From Agrococcus sediminis (GTDB lineage Bacteria > Actinomycetota > Actinomycetes > Actinomycetales > Microbacteriaceae): DNA of 64,000 nt. The translations under genes and the position numbers were made by a program. This document shows positions 42,602-52,309 of this stretch, piece after piece. A model generated the notes under the pieces. The model saw only the letters and a list, made by a program, of their open reading frames with translations, was not told where the DNA came from and did not search any database. The stretch is from NCBI RefSeq assembly GCF_007923295.1, contig NZ_VOIR01000016.1, positions 154,164-218,163 of the forward strand. Direction: 5' to 3'. Numbering within the stretch: the first letter of the stretch is position 1; every line of letters begins with the position of its first letter.

Positions 42602-43867
42602 ATGCAGCTCTCTCCGGCCCGGCGCGTCCTGGCGCTCTTCACCCTCGCCCTGGGCGGCTTCGGCATCGGCACCTCCGAGTTCGCGACCATGGGCATCCTC
42701 CCCCTCGCCGCGGCCGAGCTCGTGCCCGGCTTCGGCGACGACCCGGCGGTCGGCATCGCGCACGCGGGCTGGATGATCACCGCGTACGCGCTCGGCGTCG
42801 TCGTGGGCGCGCCGCTCGTGTCGATCTGGGCGGCCCGGATGTCGCAACGCACGCTCGTGCTGCTGCTCGTCGCAGCCTTCGCAGCCGCGAGCCTCGCGAG
42901 CGGGCTCATGCCCACCTTCGAGCTGACGCTCGTCGCGCGCTTCGCCGCCGCCGTGCCCCACGGCGCCTACTTCGGCGTCGCCTCGCTGCTCGCGGCCCGC
43001 ATCATGGGCCCGGGCCGGCAGGGCGCCGGCATCGCCCTCGCCCTGTCGGGCCTGACGATCGCGAACGTCATCGGCGTGCCGCTCGGCACCTGGCTCGGCC
43101 AGGCGGCCGGCTGGCGGTGGACGTACGCCGCGATCGCGGTGATCTTCGCCGCGACGCTCGTGATGGCGCTCGTCGCGCTGCCGCGCGTGCCGGGCGACCC
43201 GACGCGCTCCGCGCGGCGCGAGCTCGCCGCGTTCCGCAGCCCGCGCCTCTGGCTCATGATCGCGGTCGCATGCGTCGGCTTCGGCGGCTTCTTCGCCGTC
43301 TACTCCTATGCCGCCGAGATCGTCACGCGCGTGGCGCTGCTGCCCGAGTCGGCGATCGCGTGGCTGCTGATGACGATCGGGCTCGGCATGACGATCGGCA
43401 ACGTCGTCGGCGGCTGGGCGAGCGACCGGAGCCTGCGCCGCACCATCCTCATCGCGTTCCCGCTGCTGATCGCGGCGCTCGCGCTCTTCGGGCTGCTCGG
43501 CGCCAACCCGGTCGCGATGTACGTGCTCGGCTTCCTCATCGGCGGGGCCGGCTCGGCCCTCACCCCCACGATCCAGGCCCGCATCATCCGCATCGCGGGC
43601 GAGGCCGAGCTGCTCGGCGCGGCCACGAACCACGCGGCGTTCAACGTCGGCAACGCGCTCGGCGCGACGCTCGGCGGCGCCGTCATCGGCGCGGGCTACG
43701 GCTACCTCGCGCCCGCGTGGCTCGGCGTCGCGCTCGCCGCGCTCGGCTTCGCGCTCGCGCTCTGGAGCATCGCGATCGACCGGCGCGGCCCCGACACCGC
43801 TGCGCACCACATCGTCGCGACCGTGCTCGGCCCGACCACGGCCGGCATCGAGGTGATCGACCGGTGA
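42602..43867 (+). CDS. MFS exporter of the DHA1 (AraJ-like) type
   Basis: The 421-residue protein has 12 predicted helices and the N-terminal signature LFTLALGGFGIGTSEFATMG, with RFAAAVPHGAYFGVASLLAA in helix 4-5, as in sugar or drug exporters of the AraJ/YdhP group. The shared iron box upstream makes export of a siderophore or other iron-linked compound possible, but that is speculative. The clpS gene overlaps its stop codon. Confidence 0.82.
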   Translation: MQLSPARRVLALFTLALGGFGIGTSEFATMGILPLAAAELVPGFGDDPAVGIAHAGWMITAYALGVVVGAPLVSIWAARMSQRTLVLLLVAAFAAASLASGLMPTFELTLVARFAAAVPHGAYFGVASLLAARIMGPGRQGAGIALALSGLTIANVIGVPLGTWLGQAAGWRWTYAAIAVIFAATLVMALVALPRVPGDPTRSARRELAAFRSPRLWLMIAVACVGFGGFFAVYSYAAEIVTRVALLPESAIAWLLMTIGLGMTIGNVVGGWASDRSLRRTILIAFPLLIAALALFGLLGANPVAMYVLGFLIGGAGSALTPTIQARIIRIAGEAELLGAATNHAAFNVGNALGATLGGAVIGAGYGYLAPAWLGVALAALGFALALWSIAIDRRGPDTAAHHIVATVLGPTTAGIEVIDR

Positions 43868-44109
43868 GCGAGCCGACCGCCTGGGCGACGCTGCTCTGGG
43901 ACGACCCGATCACGCCGCAGGCGTACGTCGTGCACGTGCTCGTGCGCCGCTTCGGGCTCGACCGCGAGCGAGCGGGCGAGCTCATGGCGCAGGCCGAGCG
44001 CGACGGCCGCGCCGAGGTCGCGCGCGGCGCCCGGGAGGAGCAGGAGATGCTCGTCGCCGGCCTGCACGCCGACGGCCTCGTCGCGACGCTCGAGCGGGTG
44101 CAGCCGTGA
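43864..44109 (+). CDS. clpS: ClpS-like protease adaptor, divergent
   Basis: The 81-residue protein matches actinobacterial ClpS: LLWDDPITPQAYVVHVLVRR at the start, then LMAQAERDGRAEVARGAREE and LHADGLVATLE. ClpS delivers N-degron substrates to ClpCP. The WDD motif is kept, but the His of the substrate pocket, usually in VHxxGKA, appears to be replaced in QAERDGRA. Substrate choice may therefore differ. GTG 43864 overlaps the MFS stop, and the DUF2017 gene overlaps its end by four bases, the usual clpS-DUF2017 pairing. Confidence 0.82.
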   Translation: MSEPTAWATLLWDDPITPQAYVVHVLVRRFGLDRERAGELMAQAERDGRAEVARGAREEQEMLVAGLHADGLVATLERVQP

Positions 44110-44624
44110 GGGCGTGGCGCCGCGACGGCGATGTCGCACGCTGCTCGATGCTCGTCGACGAGGCCGACCTGCTCGCGACCCTCGGGCGCCAGGTGCTGGG
44201 CCTGCACCGCGCGGTCGCCGACGGGCGCGCGATCGCCGACGACCCGGTGATGGCCCGCCTCTACCCGGCCGCCTACGCCGACCCGCAGGACGCGGCAGAG
44301 TTCCGCCGCCTGGCCTCCGTCGACATCGCAGGCGAGCGCATCCGCTCCATGACCCGCATGGTCGCCGACCTCGAGGCGGCGCTGCCGACCGAGGTCGACG
44401 GCGACGAGGTCGAGCTCGAGGTCGACGAGGAGGGGGCGGATGCGTGGCTGCGGTCGCTCGGGGAGGTGCGGCTCGTGCTGCACGTGCGCACCTCGCAGGA
44501 GCCGGGCCAGCTGCATCCCGACGTCACCGACGACGACATCGCGCAGTTCCGCGACGTCGCCGACTGGGTGCTGTTCGTGCAGGGCACGCTGCTGGAGGCG
44601 CTGGATGGGAGGATCGGGGGATGA
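44106..44624 (+). CDS. DUF2017 family protein
   Basis: The 172-residue soluble helical protein contains MVDEADLLATLGRQVL-like and ADWVLFVQGTLLEALDGRI segments. It is regularly found next to clpS in actinobacteria and probably works with the Clp protease system, but its mechanism is unknown. It overlaps both clpS and pdxY by four bases. Confidence 0.8.
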   Translation: MRAWRRDGDVARCSMLVDEADLLATLGRQVLGLHRAVADGRAIADDPVMARLYPAAYADPQDAAEFRRLASVDIAGERIRSMTRMVADLEAALPTEVDGDEVELEVDEEGADAWLRSLGEVRLVLHVRTSQEPGQLHPDVTDDDIAQFRDVADWVLFVQGTLLEALDGRIGG

Positions 44625-45472
44625 GGTTCCTGTCGATCCAGTCGCACGTCGCCTACGGCCACGTCGGCAACTCCGCCGCCGTCTTCCCGCTCCAGCGCAT
44701 GGGCCACGAAGTGTGGCCCGTGCTCACCGTCAACTTCTCCAACCACACCGGCTACGGCTCGTGGGGCGGCCCGCTCATCCCCGCCGACGACGTGCGCGCG
44801 GTCGTCGCGGGGATCGAGGAGCGCGGGGTGCTCGGCACCGTCGACGGCGTGCTCTCGGGCTACCTCGGCGGCGAGGAGATCGTCGACGTCGTGCTCGACG
44901 CCGTCGCGCGCGTCAAGGCCGCGAACCCGGCCGCCACGTACACGTGCGACCCCGTCATGGGCAACGCGAAGTCGGGCTGCTTCGTCGCGCCGACGATCCC
45001 GCCGCTCATCCGCGAGCGGGCGCTCCCCCACGCCGACATCCTCACGCCCAACCAGTTCGAGCTCGGGTTCATGACGGGCACCGATCCGGACACCATCGCG
45101 TCGACGCTCGACTCGGTCGACCGCGTGCGCGACCTGGGACCGCGCACCGTGCTCGTGACGAGCGTGCTGCGGCCCGACCGCGAGGCCGACACCATCGAGA
45201 TGCTCGCGGTCGACGACGAGGGCGCGTGGCTGCTGCAGACGTCGCACCTGCCGTTCAAGGCCAACGGCTCCGGCGACGTCACGAGCGCCGTCTTCACCGC
45301 GCACTACCGCGAGACCGGCTCCGCGGCGACCGCGCTCGAGCGCACCGCCTCGAGCGTCTTCGACCTGCTGCAGACGACCCTCGAGTCGGGCGAGCGCGAG
45401 CTGCGCCTCGTGCAGGCGCAGGACGCGTTCGCGCACCCGCGCATGCAGTTCCGGGCCAGGCAGGTGCGCTGA
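44621..45472 (+). CDS. pdxY: Pyridoxal kinase
   Basis: The 283-residue enzyme phosphorylates pyridoxal to pyridoxal 5'-phosphate in the salvage pathway. It has the ribokinase-like features SIQSHVAYGHVGNSAAVFPL at the N-terminus, TPNQFELGFMTG, VTSVL and the anion hole and catalytic Asp in PFKANGSGDVTSAVF. Its length is typical of PdxY. It is the last gene of the rightward operon and ends just before the repeat array. Confidence 0.9.
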   Translation: MRFLSIQSHVAYGHVGNSAAVFPLQRMGHEVWPVLTVNFSNHTGYGSWGGPLIPADDVRAVVAGIEERGVLGTVDGVLSGYLGGEEIVDVVLDAVARVKAANPAATYTCDPVMGNAKSGCFVAPTIPPLIRERALPHADILTPNQFELGFMTGTDPDTIASTLDSVDRVRDLGPRTVLVTSVLRPDREADTIEMLAVDDEGAWLLQTSHLPFKANGSGDVTSAVFTAHYRETGSAATALERTASSVFDLLQTTLESGERELRLVQAQDAFAHPRMQFRARQVR

Positions 45473-45507
45473 GCGCGCCGCTCACCGCCACCCGCTCGCC
45501 CGCTCCC

Positions 45508-45945
45508 CGCTCGTCGAGCAGGCCCGAAGGGCCGCATCGAGACGCGACCCACCCGGTCTCGATACACCGCCTCCGGCGGCTGCTCGACCAACGGGACCGC
45601 GCCCACCCGCTCGTCGAGCAGGCCCCCACCCGCTCGTCGAGCAGGCCCCCACCCGCTCGTCGAGTAGGCCCTCACCCGCTCGTCGAGTAGGCCCGAAGGG
45701 CCGTATCGAGACGCGACCGACCCGGTCTCGATACGCCGCCTACGGCGGCGCGCCCTCCCGCTCGTCGAGTAGGCCCGCAGGGCCGTATCGAGACGCGACC
45801 CACCCGGTCTCGATACGCCGCCTCCGGCGGCTACTCGACCAACGGGACCGCGCCCACCCGCTCGTCGAGTAGGCCCGAAGGGCCGTATCGAGACGCGACC
45901 CACCCGGTCTCGATACGCCGCCTTCGGCGGCTGCTCGACCAGCGA
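45508..45945. repeat. Palindromic REP-like repeat array
   Basis: Four units share the arms CGCTCGTCGAGTAGG and CTACTCGACCAACGGG, inner stems GTATCGAGACGCGACC and GGTCTCGATACGCC, and small inner hairpins (GGCCCGAAGGGCC, CGCCTCCGGCGG). They begin near 45508, 45678, 45769 and 45859. Between the first and second unit, three bare left arms (45608, 45631, 45653) are packed 22 bases apart. The second unit lacks its right arm. The array lies between two convergent genes, pdxY and der, and may also act as a terminator. Confidence 0.88.
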
Positions 45946-45947
45946 GT

Positions 45948-47432
45948 TCAGCGGCGCTCGCGCTTCTCCCGGACACGCATGTTGACCTGGATCGGCGTGC
46001 CCTCGAAGCCGTAGTCCTCGCGCAGGCGCCGCTGGATGAAGCGGCGGTACTGCGGGTCGAGGAACCCGGTCGTGAAGAGCACGAATGTCGGCGGCCGCGT
46101 CGACGCCTGCGTGGCGAAGAGGATGCGCGGCTGCTTGCCGCCGCGCAGCGGGTGCGGGTGCGCCGACACGATGTCGGCGATGAAGGCGTTGAGCTTGCCG
46201 GTCGGGATGCGCGTGTCCCACGAGTCGAGCGCGAGCTCGAGCGCGGGCACGAGCTTCTCGAGATGGCGGCCGGTGCGCGCGGAGATGTTGACGCGCGGCG
46301 CCCAGTCGACGTGGCCGAGGTCCTGCTCGATCTCCCGCTCGAGGTAGCGGCGGCGCTCGTCGTCGAGCTGGTCCCACTTGTTGAACGCGAGCACGAGCGC
46401 GCGCCCCGACTCGAGCACGAGGTCGACGATGCGCACGTCCTGCTCCGAGATGGGCTCCGTCACGTCGATGAGCACGACCGCGACCTCCGCCTTCTCGAGC
46501 GCGGCCTGCGTGCGGAGCGTCGCGTAGAAGTCGGCGCCCTGCTGCAGGTGCACGCGGCGGCGGATGCCGGCGGTGTCGACGAAGCGCCAGACGCGGCCGC
46601 CGAGCTCGATCTGCTCGTCGACGGGGTCGCGCGTCGTGCCCGCGATCTCGTTGACGACCACGCGCTCCTCGCCGGCCGCCTTGTTGAGCAGCGACGACTT
46701 GCCGACGTTGGGGCGGCCCAGCAGCGCCACGCGGCGCGGGCCTCCCAGCTCCTCCTTCGCGACCGCCGAGACCTCGGGCAGCAGCTCCATGGCCGCGTCG
46801 AGCAGATCGGCGACGCCGCGGCCGTGCACGGCCGAGACGGGGTGCGGCTCGCCGAGGCCGAGACTCCACAGCGACGCGGCCTCGAGGTCGCGGCGGGCGT
46901 CGTCGGCCTTGTTGGCGACGAGCAGCACGGGCCGGTTCGACTGGCGCAGCATCCGCACGACGTGCTCGTCGGTCGAAGTGGGGCCGACGTTCACGTCGAC
47001 GACGAACAGCACCGCGTCGGCCAGGTCGACCGCGACCTCCGCCTGCAGCGCGACCGAGCGGTCGATGCCGCGCGCGTCGGGCTCCCAGCCGCCGGTGTCG
47101 ACGACGGTGAACGGCCGGCCGTTCCACTCCGCCTTGTAGGTGACGCGGTCGCGCGTCACGCCCGGCGTGTCCTCGACGACGGCCTCGCGGCGGCCGAGGA
47201 TGCGGTTGACGAGCGCCGACTTGCCGACGTTGGGCCGCCCGACGATCGCGAGCACCGGCAGCGCGGGCAGCACGCGCAGCGCATCCGGGCCCGCCTCGGC
47301 GAGCTCGAGGAGCGCGGCGTCCTCGGCGTCGAGCTCGTAGTCCGACAGCCCCGCGCGGAGCGCGGCGACGCGCGCCTCGTCGGTCTCGTAGGCGTCGGCC
47401 GGGCCGGCCTCGTGCTCGATCTCTTCGTTCAT
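45948..47432 (-). CDS. der: GTPase Der (EngA), ribosome assembly
   Basis: The 494-residue protein has two GTPase domains: [18 protein letters not shown] with DTPGVTRD, and [18 protein letters not shown] with [14 protein letters not shown]-terminal KH-like domain contains [15 protein letters not shown]. Der acts in 50S ribosome maturation. I chose ATG 47432 (MNEEIEH) because GAAGAGGGA precedes it; the ATG nine codons upstream overlaps the cmk stop. It has an acidic N-terminal extension of about 50 residues, common in actinobacteria. It ends at the repeat array. Confidence 0.93.
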   Translation of the reverse strand: MNEEIEHEAGPADAYETDEARVAALRAGLSDYELDAEDAALLELAEAGPDALRVLPALPVLAIVGRPNVGKSALVNRILGRREAVVEDTPGVTRDRVTYKAEWNGRPFTVVDTGGWEPDARGIDRSVALQAEVAVDLADAVLFVVDVNVGPTSTDEHVVRMLRQSNRPVLLVANKADDARRDLEAASLWSLGLGEPHPVSAVHGRGVADLLDAAMELLPEVSAVAKEELGGPRRVALLGRPNVGKSSLLNKAAGEERVVVNEIAGTTRDPVDEQIELGGRVWRFVDTAGIRRRVHLQQGADFYATLRTQAALEKAEVAVVLIDVTEPISEQDVRIVDLVLESGRALVLAFNKWDQLDDERRRYLEREIEQDLGHVDWAPRVNISARTGRHLEKLVPALELALDSWDTRIPTGKLNAFIADIVSAHPHPLRGGKQPRILFATQASTRPPTFVLFTTGFLDPQYRRFIQRRLREDYGFEGTPIQVNMRVREKRERR

Positions 47433-47455
47433 CGGTCCCTCTTCAGAATGCATGC

Positions 47456-48130
47456 TCATGAGACGCGATCGCGCACGAGGCGGACGATCGCGTCGACGGT
47501 CTCGTCGAACGTCAGGTCGGTGGAGTCGACGACGGTCACGCCGTCGGCTGCGGTCAGGAAGTCGATCACCTTCGAGTCGGAGGCGTCGCGCGCCGCGAGG
47601 CGCGCACCCACCTGGAACTCGTCGCCGCCGACGTCGCCGAAGCGGCGGCGGATGCGCACGGCCTCGTCGGCCGTCAGCAGCACCCGCACGTCGGCGTCGG
47701 GCGCGACGACCGTGGTGATGTCGCGGCCCTCGGCGACGATGCCGGGCTCGGCGTCGGCGATGATCGCGCGGAAGCGCTCGTTCACGGCGCTGCGGGCGGG
47801 GAGCGTGCGCGCGACGCCCGAGACGGCGGCCGAGATGCGCTCGCTGCGGATCGCCTCGGTCACGTCGTGCCCGTCGATGGCGACGCGCTGCCCCGCAGGC
47901 TCGACGGTGAGCTCGAGCGTGCCGAGCCGCTCGAGCGCCGCGAGCACGGTGGGCTCGTCGTCGGTGTCGCCGCCGCGCTCGAGCACGAGCCAGGCGAGCG
48001 CGCGGTAGGCGGCGCCCGTGTCGAGGAAGCGGAAGCCCAGCTCGCGGGCGACGGCGCGCGCGACCGACGACTTGCCGCTGCCGGCGGGGCCGTCGATCGC
48101 GACCACGGTCGCTCGGCGCTCGGCGCTCAT
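47456..48130 (-). CDS. cmk: Cytidylate kinase
   Basis: The 224-residue enzyme phosphorylates CMP and dCMP. It has a P-loop in [52 protein letters not shown] and the lid [10 protein letters not shown]. It overlaps tyrA by four bases and is followed by der, the standard actinobacterial cmk-der pair. Confidence 0.93.
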   Translation of the reverse strand: MSAERRATVVAIDGPAGSGKSSVARAVARELGFRFLDTGAAYRALAWLVLERGGDTDDEPTVLAALERLGTLELTVEPAGQRVAIDGHDVTEAIRSERISAAVSGVARTLPARSAVNERFRAIIADAEPGIVAEGRDITTVVAPDADVRVLLTADEAVRIRRRFGDVGGDEFQVGARLAARDASDSKVIDFLTAADGVTVVDSTDLTFDETVDAIVRLVRDRVS

Positions 48131-49206
48131 GCGACCACCTGCCAGCCCAGCTCCTCGAGCGCGTCGTGCAGGCGCTGCACGGCCTCGGGGAGCACGGTGA
48201 TCTCGGCGACGCCGAACTGGGCGCCCTCCGCGTGGTCGATGCGCACGTCCTCGAGGTTCACCTCGGCGTCGCCGATGTCGGCGAGCAGCCGCGCGAGCTG
48301 GCCCGGGCGGTCGTCGACGCGCACCTGCACGCGGGTGAAGCGGGCGTGCGTGCCGTGCTTGCCCGGCAGGCGCGCGACGCCCTCGTTGCCGGCCCGCAGC
48401 GCATCCGCCACCGCCTTGCGGCTGCCGGATGCGTCGACGTCGTCGAGCGCGTCGACGAGCGTCGCGAGGTCGGTCTGCAGGGCTCGCAGCTGCTCGACGA
48501 CCGCCGGCGCGTTCGCGCCGAGGATCTGGATCCAGAGCGCCGGGTCGCTCGCCGCGACGCGCGTGACGTCGCGCACGCCGCCGCCGGCGAGGCGGAGCGC
48601 CTCGTCGGGCGCGTCGGCGAGGCGCGCGGCCATGAGCGAGGAGACGAGCTGCGGCAGGTGGCTGACGATCGCGACGGCGCGGTCGTGCTCCTCGGGCGTC
48701 GACTCGATCGGCACGGCGCCGAGGTCGAGGATGAGGTCGTCGACGAGGCTGCCGCGCTCGTAGGAGATGCCGTCGTGGCCGGCGATCACCCATGGCCGGC
48801 CGACGAAGAGGTCGCCGGAGCCGGCGAGCGCGCCGGAGCGCTCCCTGCCGGCCATGGGGTGCGTGCCGAGGTAGCGGCTGATGTCGGCGCCGAGCGCGCG
48901 CAGCTCGGCGAGCGGCACGGCCTTCACCGACGCGACGTCGGCGACCACCGCATCCGGGAACGCCTCGAGCTCGCGGGCGACGACCTGCGCGGTGACGTCG
49001 GGCGGCACGGCGACGACGATGAGCTCCGGGGCGTCGCCGGGCTCGGCGGGGCGGCCCGCGCCGTAGTCGGCGGCGAGCCGCATCGCGGTGGGGCTCGCGT
49101 CGGCGAGCTGCACCTCGACGCCGCGGGCGGCGAGCCCGAGGCCGATGGAGGTGCCGAGCAGCCCGGTGCCGACGATGCGGACGGGGCCGCGCAGTCGGTG
49201 GGTCAC
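48127..49206 (-). CDS. tyrA: Prephenate dehydrogenase
   Basis: The 359-residue enzyme makes 4-hydroxyphenylpyruvate for tyrosine. It has the NAD-binding [34 protein letters not shown] with the catalytic His, and [16 protein letters not shown]-terminal ACT-like domain (about 280-355, [20 protein letters not shown]) suggests feedback control by an aromatic amino acid. It sits between rluB and cmk in the conserved order. Confidence 0.9.
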   Translation of the reverse strand: MTHRLRGPVRIVGTGLLGTSIGLGLAARGVEVQLADASPTAMRLAADYGAGRPAEPGDAPELIVVAVPPDVTAQVVARELEAFPDAVVADVASVKAVPLAELRALGADISRYLGTHPMAGRERSGALAGSGDLFVGRPWVIAGHDGISYERGSLVDDLILDLGAVPIESTPEEHDRAVAIVSHLPQLVSSLMAARLADAPDEALRLAGGGVRDVTRVAASDPALWIQILGANAPAVVEQLRALQTDLATLVDALDDVDASGSRKAVADALRAGNEGVARLPGKHGTHARFTRVQVRVDDRPGQLARLLADIGDAEVNLEDVRIDHAEGAQFGVAEITVLPEAVQRLHDALEELGWQVVA

Positions 49207-49230
49207 GAGGGCTCCTTGCTGGCTGCTGGC

Positions 49231-49971
49231 TTACGGCGCCGATCGCGAGAGCGTGAGGATGGCACCGCGCTCCATGCTAGTGAGTTCGCGCACCGCGCCC
49301 GACCGCAGGGTGCCGAGGTGCAGCGGTCCGAAGCTGCGCCGCACGAGCTCGACGACCGGGTGCCCGACGTGGTCGAGCATGCGCCGGACGATGCGGTTGC
49401 GGCCCGAGTGCAGGGTCAGCTCGACGATCGAGTGCCCCTGCGAGGGGCGGCCGACGAGGCGCGCCGCATCGGCGTGGATCTCGCCGTCCTCGAGCTCGAA
49501 GCCGTCGAGCAGCCGCCGGATGGTGCGCTGGTCGACCGCGCCGCGCACCTTCGCGACGTAGGTCTTCTCGACGCCGAACGACGGGTGCGCGAGCACGTGC
49601 GCGAGCTCGCCGTCGTTCGTCAGCAGCAGCAGGCCCGAGGTGTCGCTGTCGAGGCGGCCCACGTTGTAGACGCGCTCCCCCACCCGGTCGGTGAACTCGC
49701 GCAGGTCGCGGCGGCCGCGCTCGTCGCTCATGGTCGAGACGACGCCGGTGGGCTTGTTGAGCATGAGGTAGCGCTTCGTGGTGTCGAGCTGCACCGCGGT
49801 GCCGTCGACCGTCACACGGGCGTCGGGGCGGATGCGCGTGCCGAGCTCGGTCACGACGCGCCCGTCGACCTCGATGCGGCCGGCGACGATCATGTCCTCG
49901 ACCACGCGGCGGCTGGCGACGCCGGCGGCCGCGAGGACCTTCTGGAGGCGCTCGCCCTCGATGGCGGTCAT
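49231..49971 (-). CDS. rluB: Ribosomal large subunit pseudouridine synthase (RluB family)
   Basis: The 246-residue enzyme has an N-terminal S4 RNA-binding domain (RLQKVLAAAGVASRRVVEDM) and the RsuA-family catalytic motif NVGRLDSDTSGLLLLTNDG with the active Asp. It ends with HSGRNRIVRRMLDHVGHPV. It converts a uridine of 23S rRNA to pseudouridine. It overlaps scpB by four bases. Confidence 0.9.
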   Translation of the reverse strand: MTAIEGERLQKVLAAAGVASRRVVEDMIVAGRIEVDGRVVTELGTRIRPDARVTVDGTAVQLDTTKRYLMLNKPTGVVSTMSDERGRRDLREFTDRVGERVYNVGRLDSDTSGLLLLTNDGELAHVLAHPSFGVEKTYVAKVRGAVDQRTIRRLLDGFELEDGEIHADAARLVGRPSQGHSIVELTLHSGRNRIVRRMLDHVGHPVVELVRRSFGPLHLGTLRSGAVRELTSMERGAILTLSRSAP

Positions 49972-50582
49972 GCGAGCACGTCCTCTTCCCCGTCGGGCAG
50001 CAGCGGCGAGATCGGCGGCAGCTCGTCGAGCGAGTTGAGGCCGAGCTGCGTCAGCAGCAGCTCGCTCGTCTCGTAGTGGATGGCGCCCGTCTCGCTGTCG
50101 GCGAAGGCCTCCCGGATGAGGCCGCGACCGAGCAAGGTGCGCACGACCGAGTCGACGTTGACGGCGCGGATGGCCGCGACCGCGCCGCGCGTGATCGGCT
50201 GCTTGTAGGCGATCACCGCGAGCGTCTCGAGCGCGGCCTGCGACAGCCGCGTGGGCGTCTGCGTGAGCACGAAGTCGGTCGCGTCGGCGTCGTACTCGGC
50301 GCGCACGTACACGCGCCAGCCGCCGCCGACCTCGCGCAGCTCGAAGCCCCGCTGGGGCCCCGCGCCCTCGCCGTCGTAGTCGGCGCGCAGCGCCTCGATC
50401 GCGGCCTTCACCGCCGGCACCGGCACGCGCAGCGACGTCGCGAGGTGCACGGCGCCCTGCGGCTCGTCGGCGACCATGAGGATCGCCTCGATGCGGCGCT
50501 CGAGCGGCAGGTGCGACCGGTCGGCGGCGGCCTCGCCCGCCTCCTCGGCCCTGGCCGGCGCATCCGTCTCATGCATGGTCAT
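49968..50582 (-). CDS. scpB: Segregation and condensation protein B
   Basis: The 204-residue protein has two winged-helix domains typical of ScpB, with RRIEAILMVADEPQ and RLSQAALETLAVIAYKQPIT followed by RGLIREAF. It forms the condensin-like complex with Smc and ScpA. It overlaps scpA by 14 bases. An internal ATG at the third codon is an alternative start. Confidence 0.9.
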   Translation of the reverse strand: MTMHETDAPARAEEAGEAAADRSHLPLERRIEAILMVADEPQGAVHLATSLRVPVPAVKAAIEALRADYDGEGAGPQRGFELREVGGGWRVYVRAEYDADATDFVLTQTPTRLSQAALETLAVIAYKQPITRGAVAAIRAVNVDSVVRTLLGRGLIREAFADSETGAIHYETSELLLTQLGLNSLDELPPISPLLPDGEEDVLA

Positions 50583-51390
50583 AGTCTGCCCCCAGGGCGA
50601 CGAGGTCCTCGTCGCGGAAGTCGTGGCCGGTCCAGCTGAGCGAGAGCTCGCCGAGCGGCTCGAGCTGCTCGAAGGTGATCGCCGCGTGCCGGTAGAGCTC
50701 GAGCACGGCGAGGAAGCGCGCGACGATCACGCCGCGCGTCGCCTCGCCGGCGATGAGCTCGCGGAACGTGGTCGTGCCCGCCTGCCGCAGCCGCGCGACG
50801 ATGTGCGCCGCCTGCTCGCGGATCGACACGAGCGGCGCGTGCAGGTGCGTCAGGCCCACCGTCGGCAGCTCCTTCGGCGTGAGCGCGAGGAGCGCGAGCG
50901 CCGCGAAGTCGTCGGCCGACAGCGTCCAGCGCAGCTCGGGCGTGCGCTGCCGGAAGCGCTCCTCGAGCCGCACCGAGCGCGCGTGGCGGCTCGACTCCGC
51001 GGCGAGCCGCTCGGCCATCCACAGCGCCGCCTGCTTGAACGCGCGGTACTGCAGCAGCCGCGCGAACAGCAGGTCGCGCGCCTCGAGCAGCGCCACGTCC
51101 TCGCTGTCGACGACGTCGCCGGCGGGCAGCAGCGACGCAATCTTGAGGTCGAGCAGCGTCGCCGCGACGACGATGAACTCGCTCGCCTGCTCGAGCTCCT
51201 CGTGGGTGTCGAGCGTGCGCACGTAGGCGATGAACTCGTCGGTGACGCGCGAGAGGGCGATCTCGGTGACGTCCATCGACCGGTTGCCGATGAGCGTCAG
51301 CAGCAGGTCGAACGGACCGTCGAAGTTGTCGAGCGCGAGGCGGAACCCGCGCTCCTCGTCGGCGCCGTCGGGCTCAGGCGATGGAGCCAC
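50569..51390 (-). CDS. scpA: Segregation and condensation protein A
   Basis: The 273-residue kleisin has the N-terminal FRLALDNFDGPFDLLLTLIG and LEQASEFIVVAATLLDLKIASLL helices that contact Smc, and a C-terminal winged-helix region (GVIVARFLAVLELYRHAAI). It bridges Smc heads in chromosome condensation. It overlaps parA by 17 bases and scpB by 14, so the three are one translational unit. Confidence 0.92.
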   Translation of the reverse strand: MAPSPEPDGADEERGFRLALDNFDGPFDLLLTLIGNRSMDVTEIALSRVTDEFIAYVRTLDTHEELEQASEFIVVAATLLDLKIASLLPAGDVVDSEDVALLEARDLLFARLLQYRAFKQAALWMAERLAAESSRHARSVRLEERFRQRTPELRWTLSADDFAALALLALTPKELPTVGLTHLHAPLVSIREQAAHIVARLRQAGTTTFRELIAGEATRGVIVARFLAVLELYRHAAITFEQLEPLGELSLSWTGHDFRDEDLVALGADYDHA

Positions 51391-52252
51391 GGGCGATCAG
51401 CTCGCGCGCGAGCTGGCGGTAGATCTCCGCCGCCGCGTGGTCGGGCGCGAACTGCGTGACCGGGATGCCCGCGACGGATGCGTCGGGGAACTTGACCGTG
51501 CGGCGCACGACCGTCTCGAGCACGGTGTCGCCGAACGCGCCCACGACGCGCTCCATGACCTCGCGGGCGTGGAGCGTGCGGGCGTCGTACATGGTGACGA
51601 GGATGCCGTCGAGCTGCAGCGCCGGGTTGAGGCGGTCCTGCACCTTCTCGATCGTCTCCTTCAGCAGCGCGACGCCGCGGAGGGCGAAGAACTCGCTCTC
51701 GAGCGGGATGAGCACGCCGTGCGCGGCGGTGAGCGCGTTCACCGTCAGCAGGCCGAGCGACGGCTGGCAGTCGATGAGGATGAGGTCGTAGTCGTCGGCG
51801 ACGCGGCGCAGCACGCGCGAGAGGATCTGCTCGCGCGCGACCTCGTTGACGAGGTGCACCTCGGCGGCCGACAGGTCGATGTTGGCCGGGATGACGTCGA
51901 GGCCCTCGACGCTCGTCGACTGGATCGCCTCGCGCGGGTCGAGGCGCGGGTTCAGCAGCAGGTCGTAGATCGTCGTCGCGTCGTGGTTGTCGACGCCGAG
52001 GCCCGCCGAGAGCGCGCCCTGCGGGTCGAAGTCGATCGCGAGCACGCGGCGGCCGTACTCGGCGACCGCGGCGCCGAGGTTGATCGTCGTGGTCGTCTTG
52101 CCCACGCCGCCCTTCTGGTTGCACATGGTGACGATGCGCGCGGGGCCGTGGCTGCGCAGCGGCTCGGGCTGCGGGAAGTCGCGGTGGGGACGCCCGGTGG
52201 GCCCGAGCGAAGGTGCCTCCATGCCGGCCAGGGTCTCGTTGCGCGTGCTCAC
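51374..52252 (-). CDS. ParA/Soj-family chromosome-partitioning ATPase
   Basis: The 292-residue protein has the deviant Walker A MCNQKGGVGKTTTTINLGAA (about 43-62), VLAIDFDPQGALSAGLG, and YDLILIDCQPSLGLLTVNA. It precedes scpA in the conserved order and is a second ParA-type protein distinct from the origin-linked parAB pair, which is not in this window. It starts at GTG 52252. A palindrome (52310-52326) lies in its upstream gap. Confidence 0.9.
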   Translation of the reverse strand: MSTRNETLAGMEAPSLGPTGRPHRDFPQPEPLRSHGPARIVTMCNQKGGVGKTTTTINLGAAVAEYGRRVLAIDFDPQGALSAGLGVDNHDATTIYDLLLNPRLDPREAIQSTSVEGLDVIPANIDLSAAEVHLVNEVAREQILSRVLRRVADDYDLILIDCQPSLGLLTVNALTAAHGVLIPLESEFFALRGVALLKETIEKVQDRLNPALQLDGILVTMYDARTLHAREVMERVVGAFGDTVLETVVRRTVKFPDASVAGIPVTQFAPDHAAAEIYRQLARELIARGSIA

Positions 52253-52309
52253 GCCCCCGAGTCTAGGAACGCCGCGCGCCTTCGCCGCGCAGGCGGGCGC
52301 GGCGTGTAT

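Noticed and set aside
45508..45945. Insertion sequence at the repeat array
   Set aside because: There is no transposase frame and no target-site duplication, only palindromic repeats.
46152..48008. 618-codon plus-strand frame opposite der and cmk
   Set aside because: Antisense to two well-conserved essential genes, with no recognisable motif.
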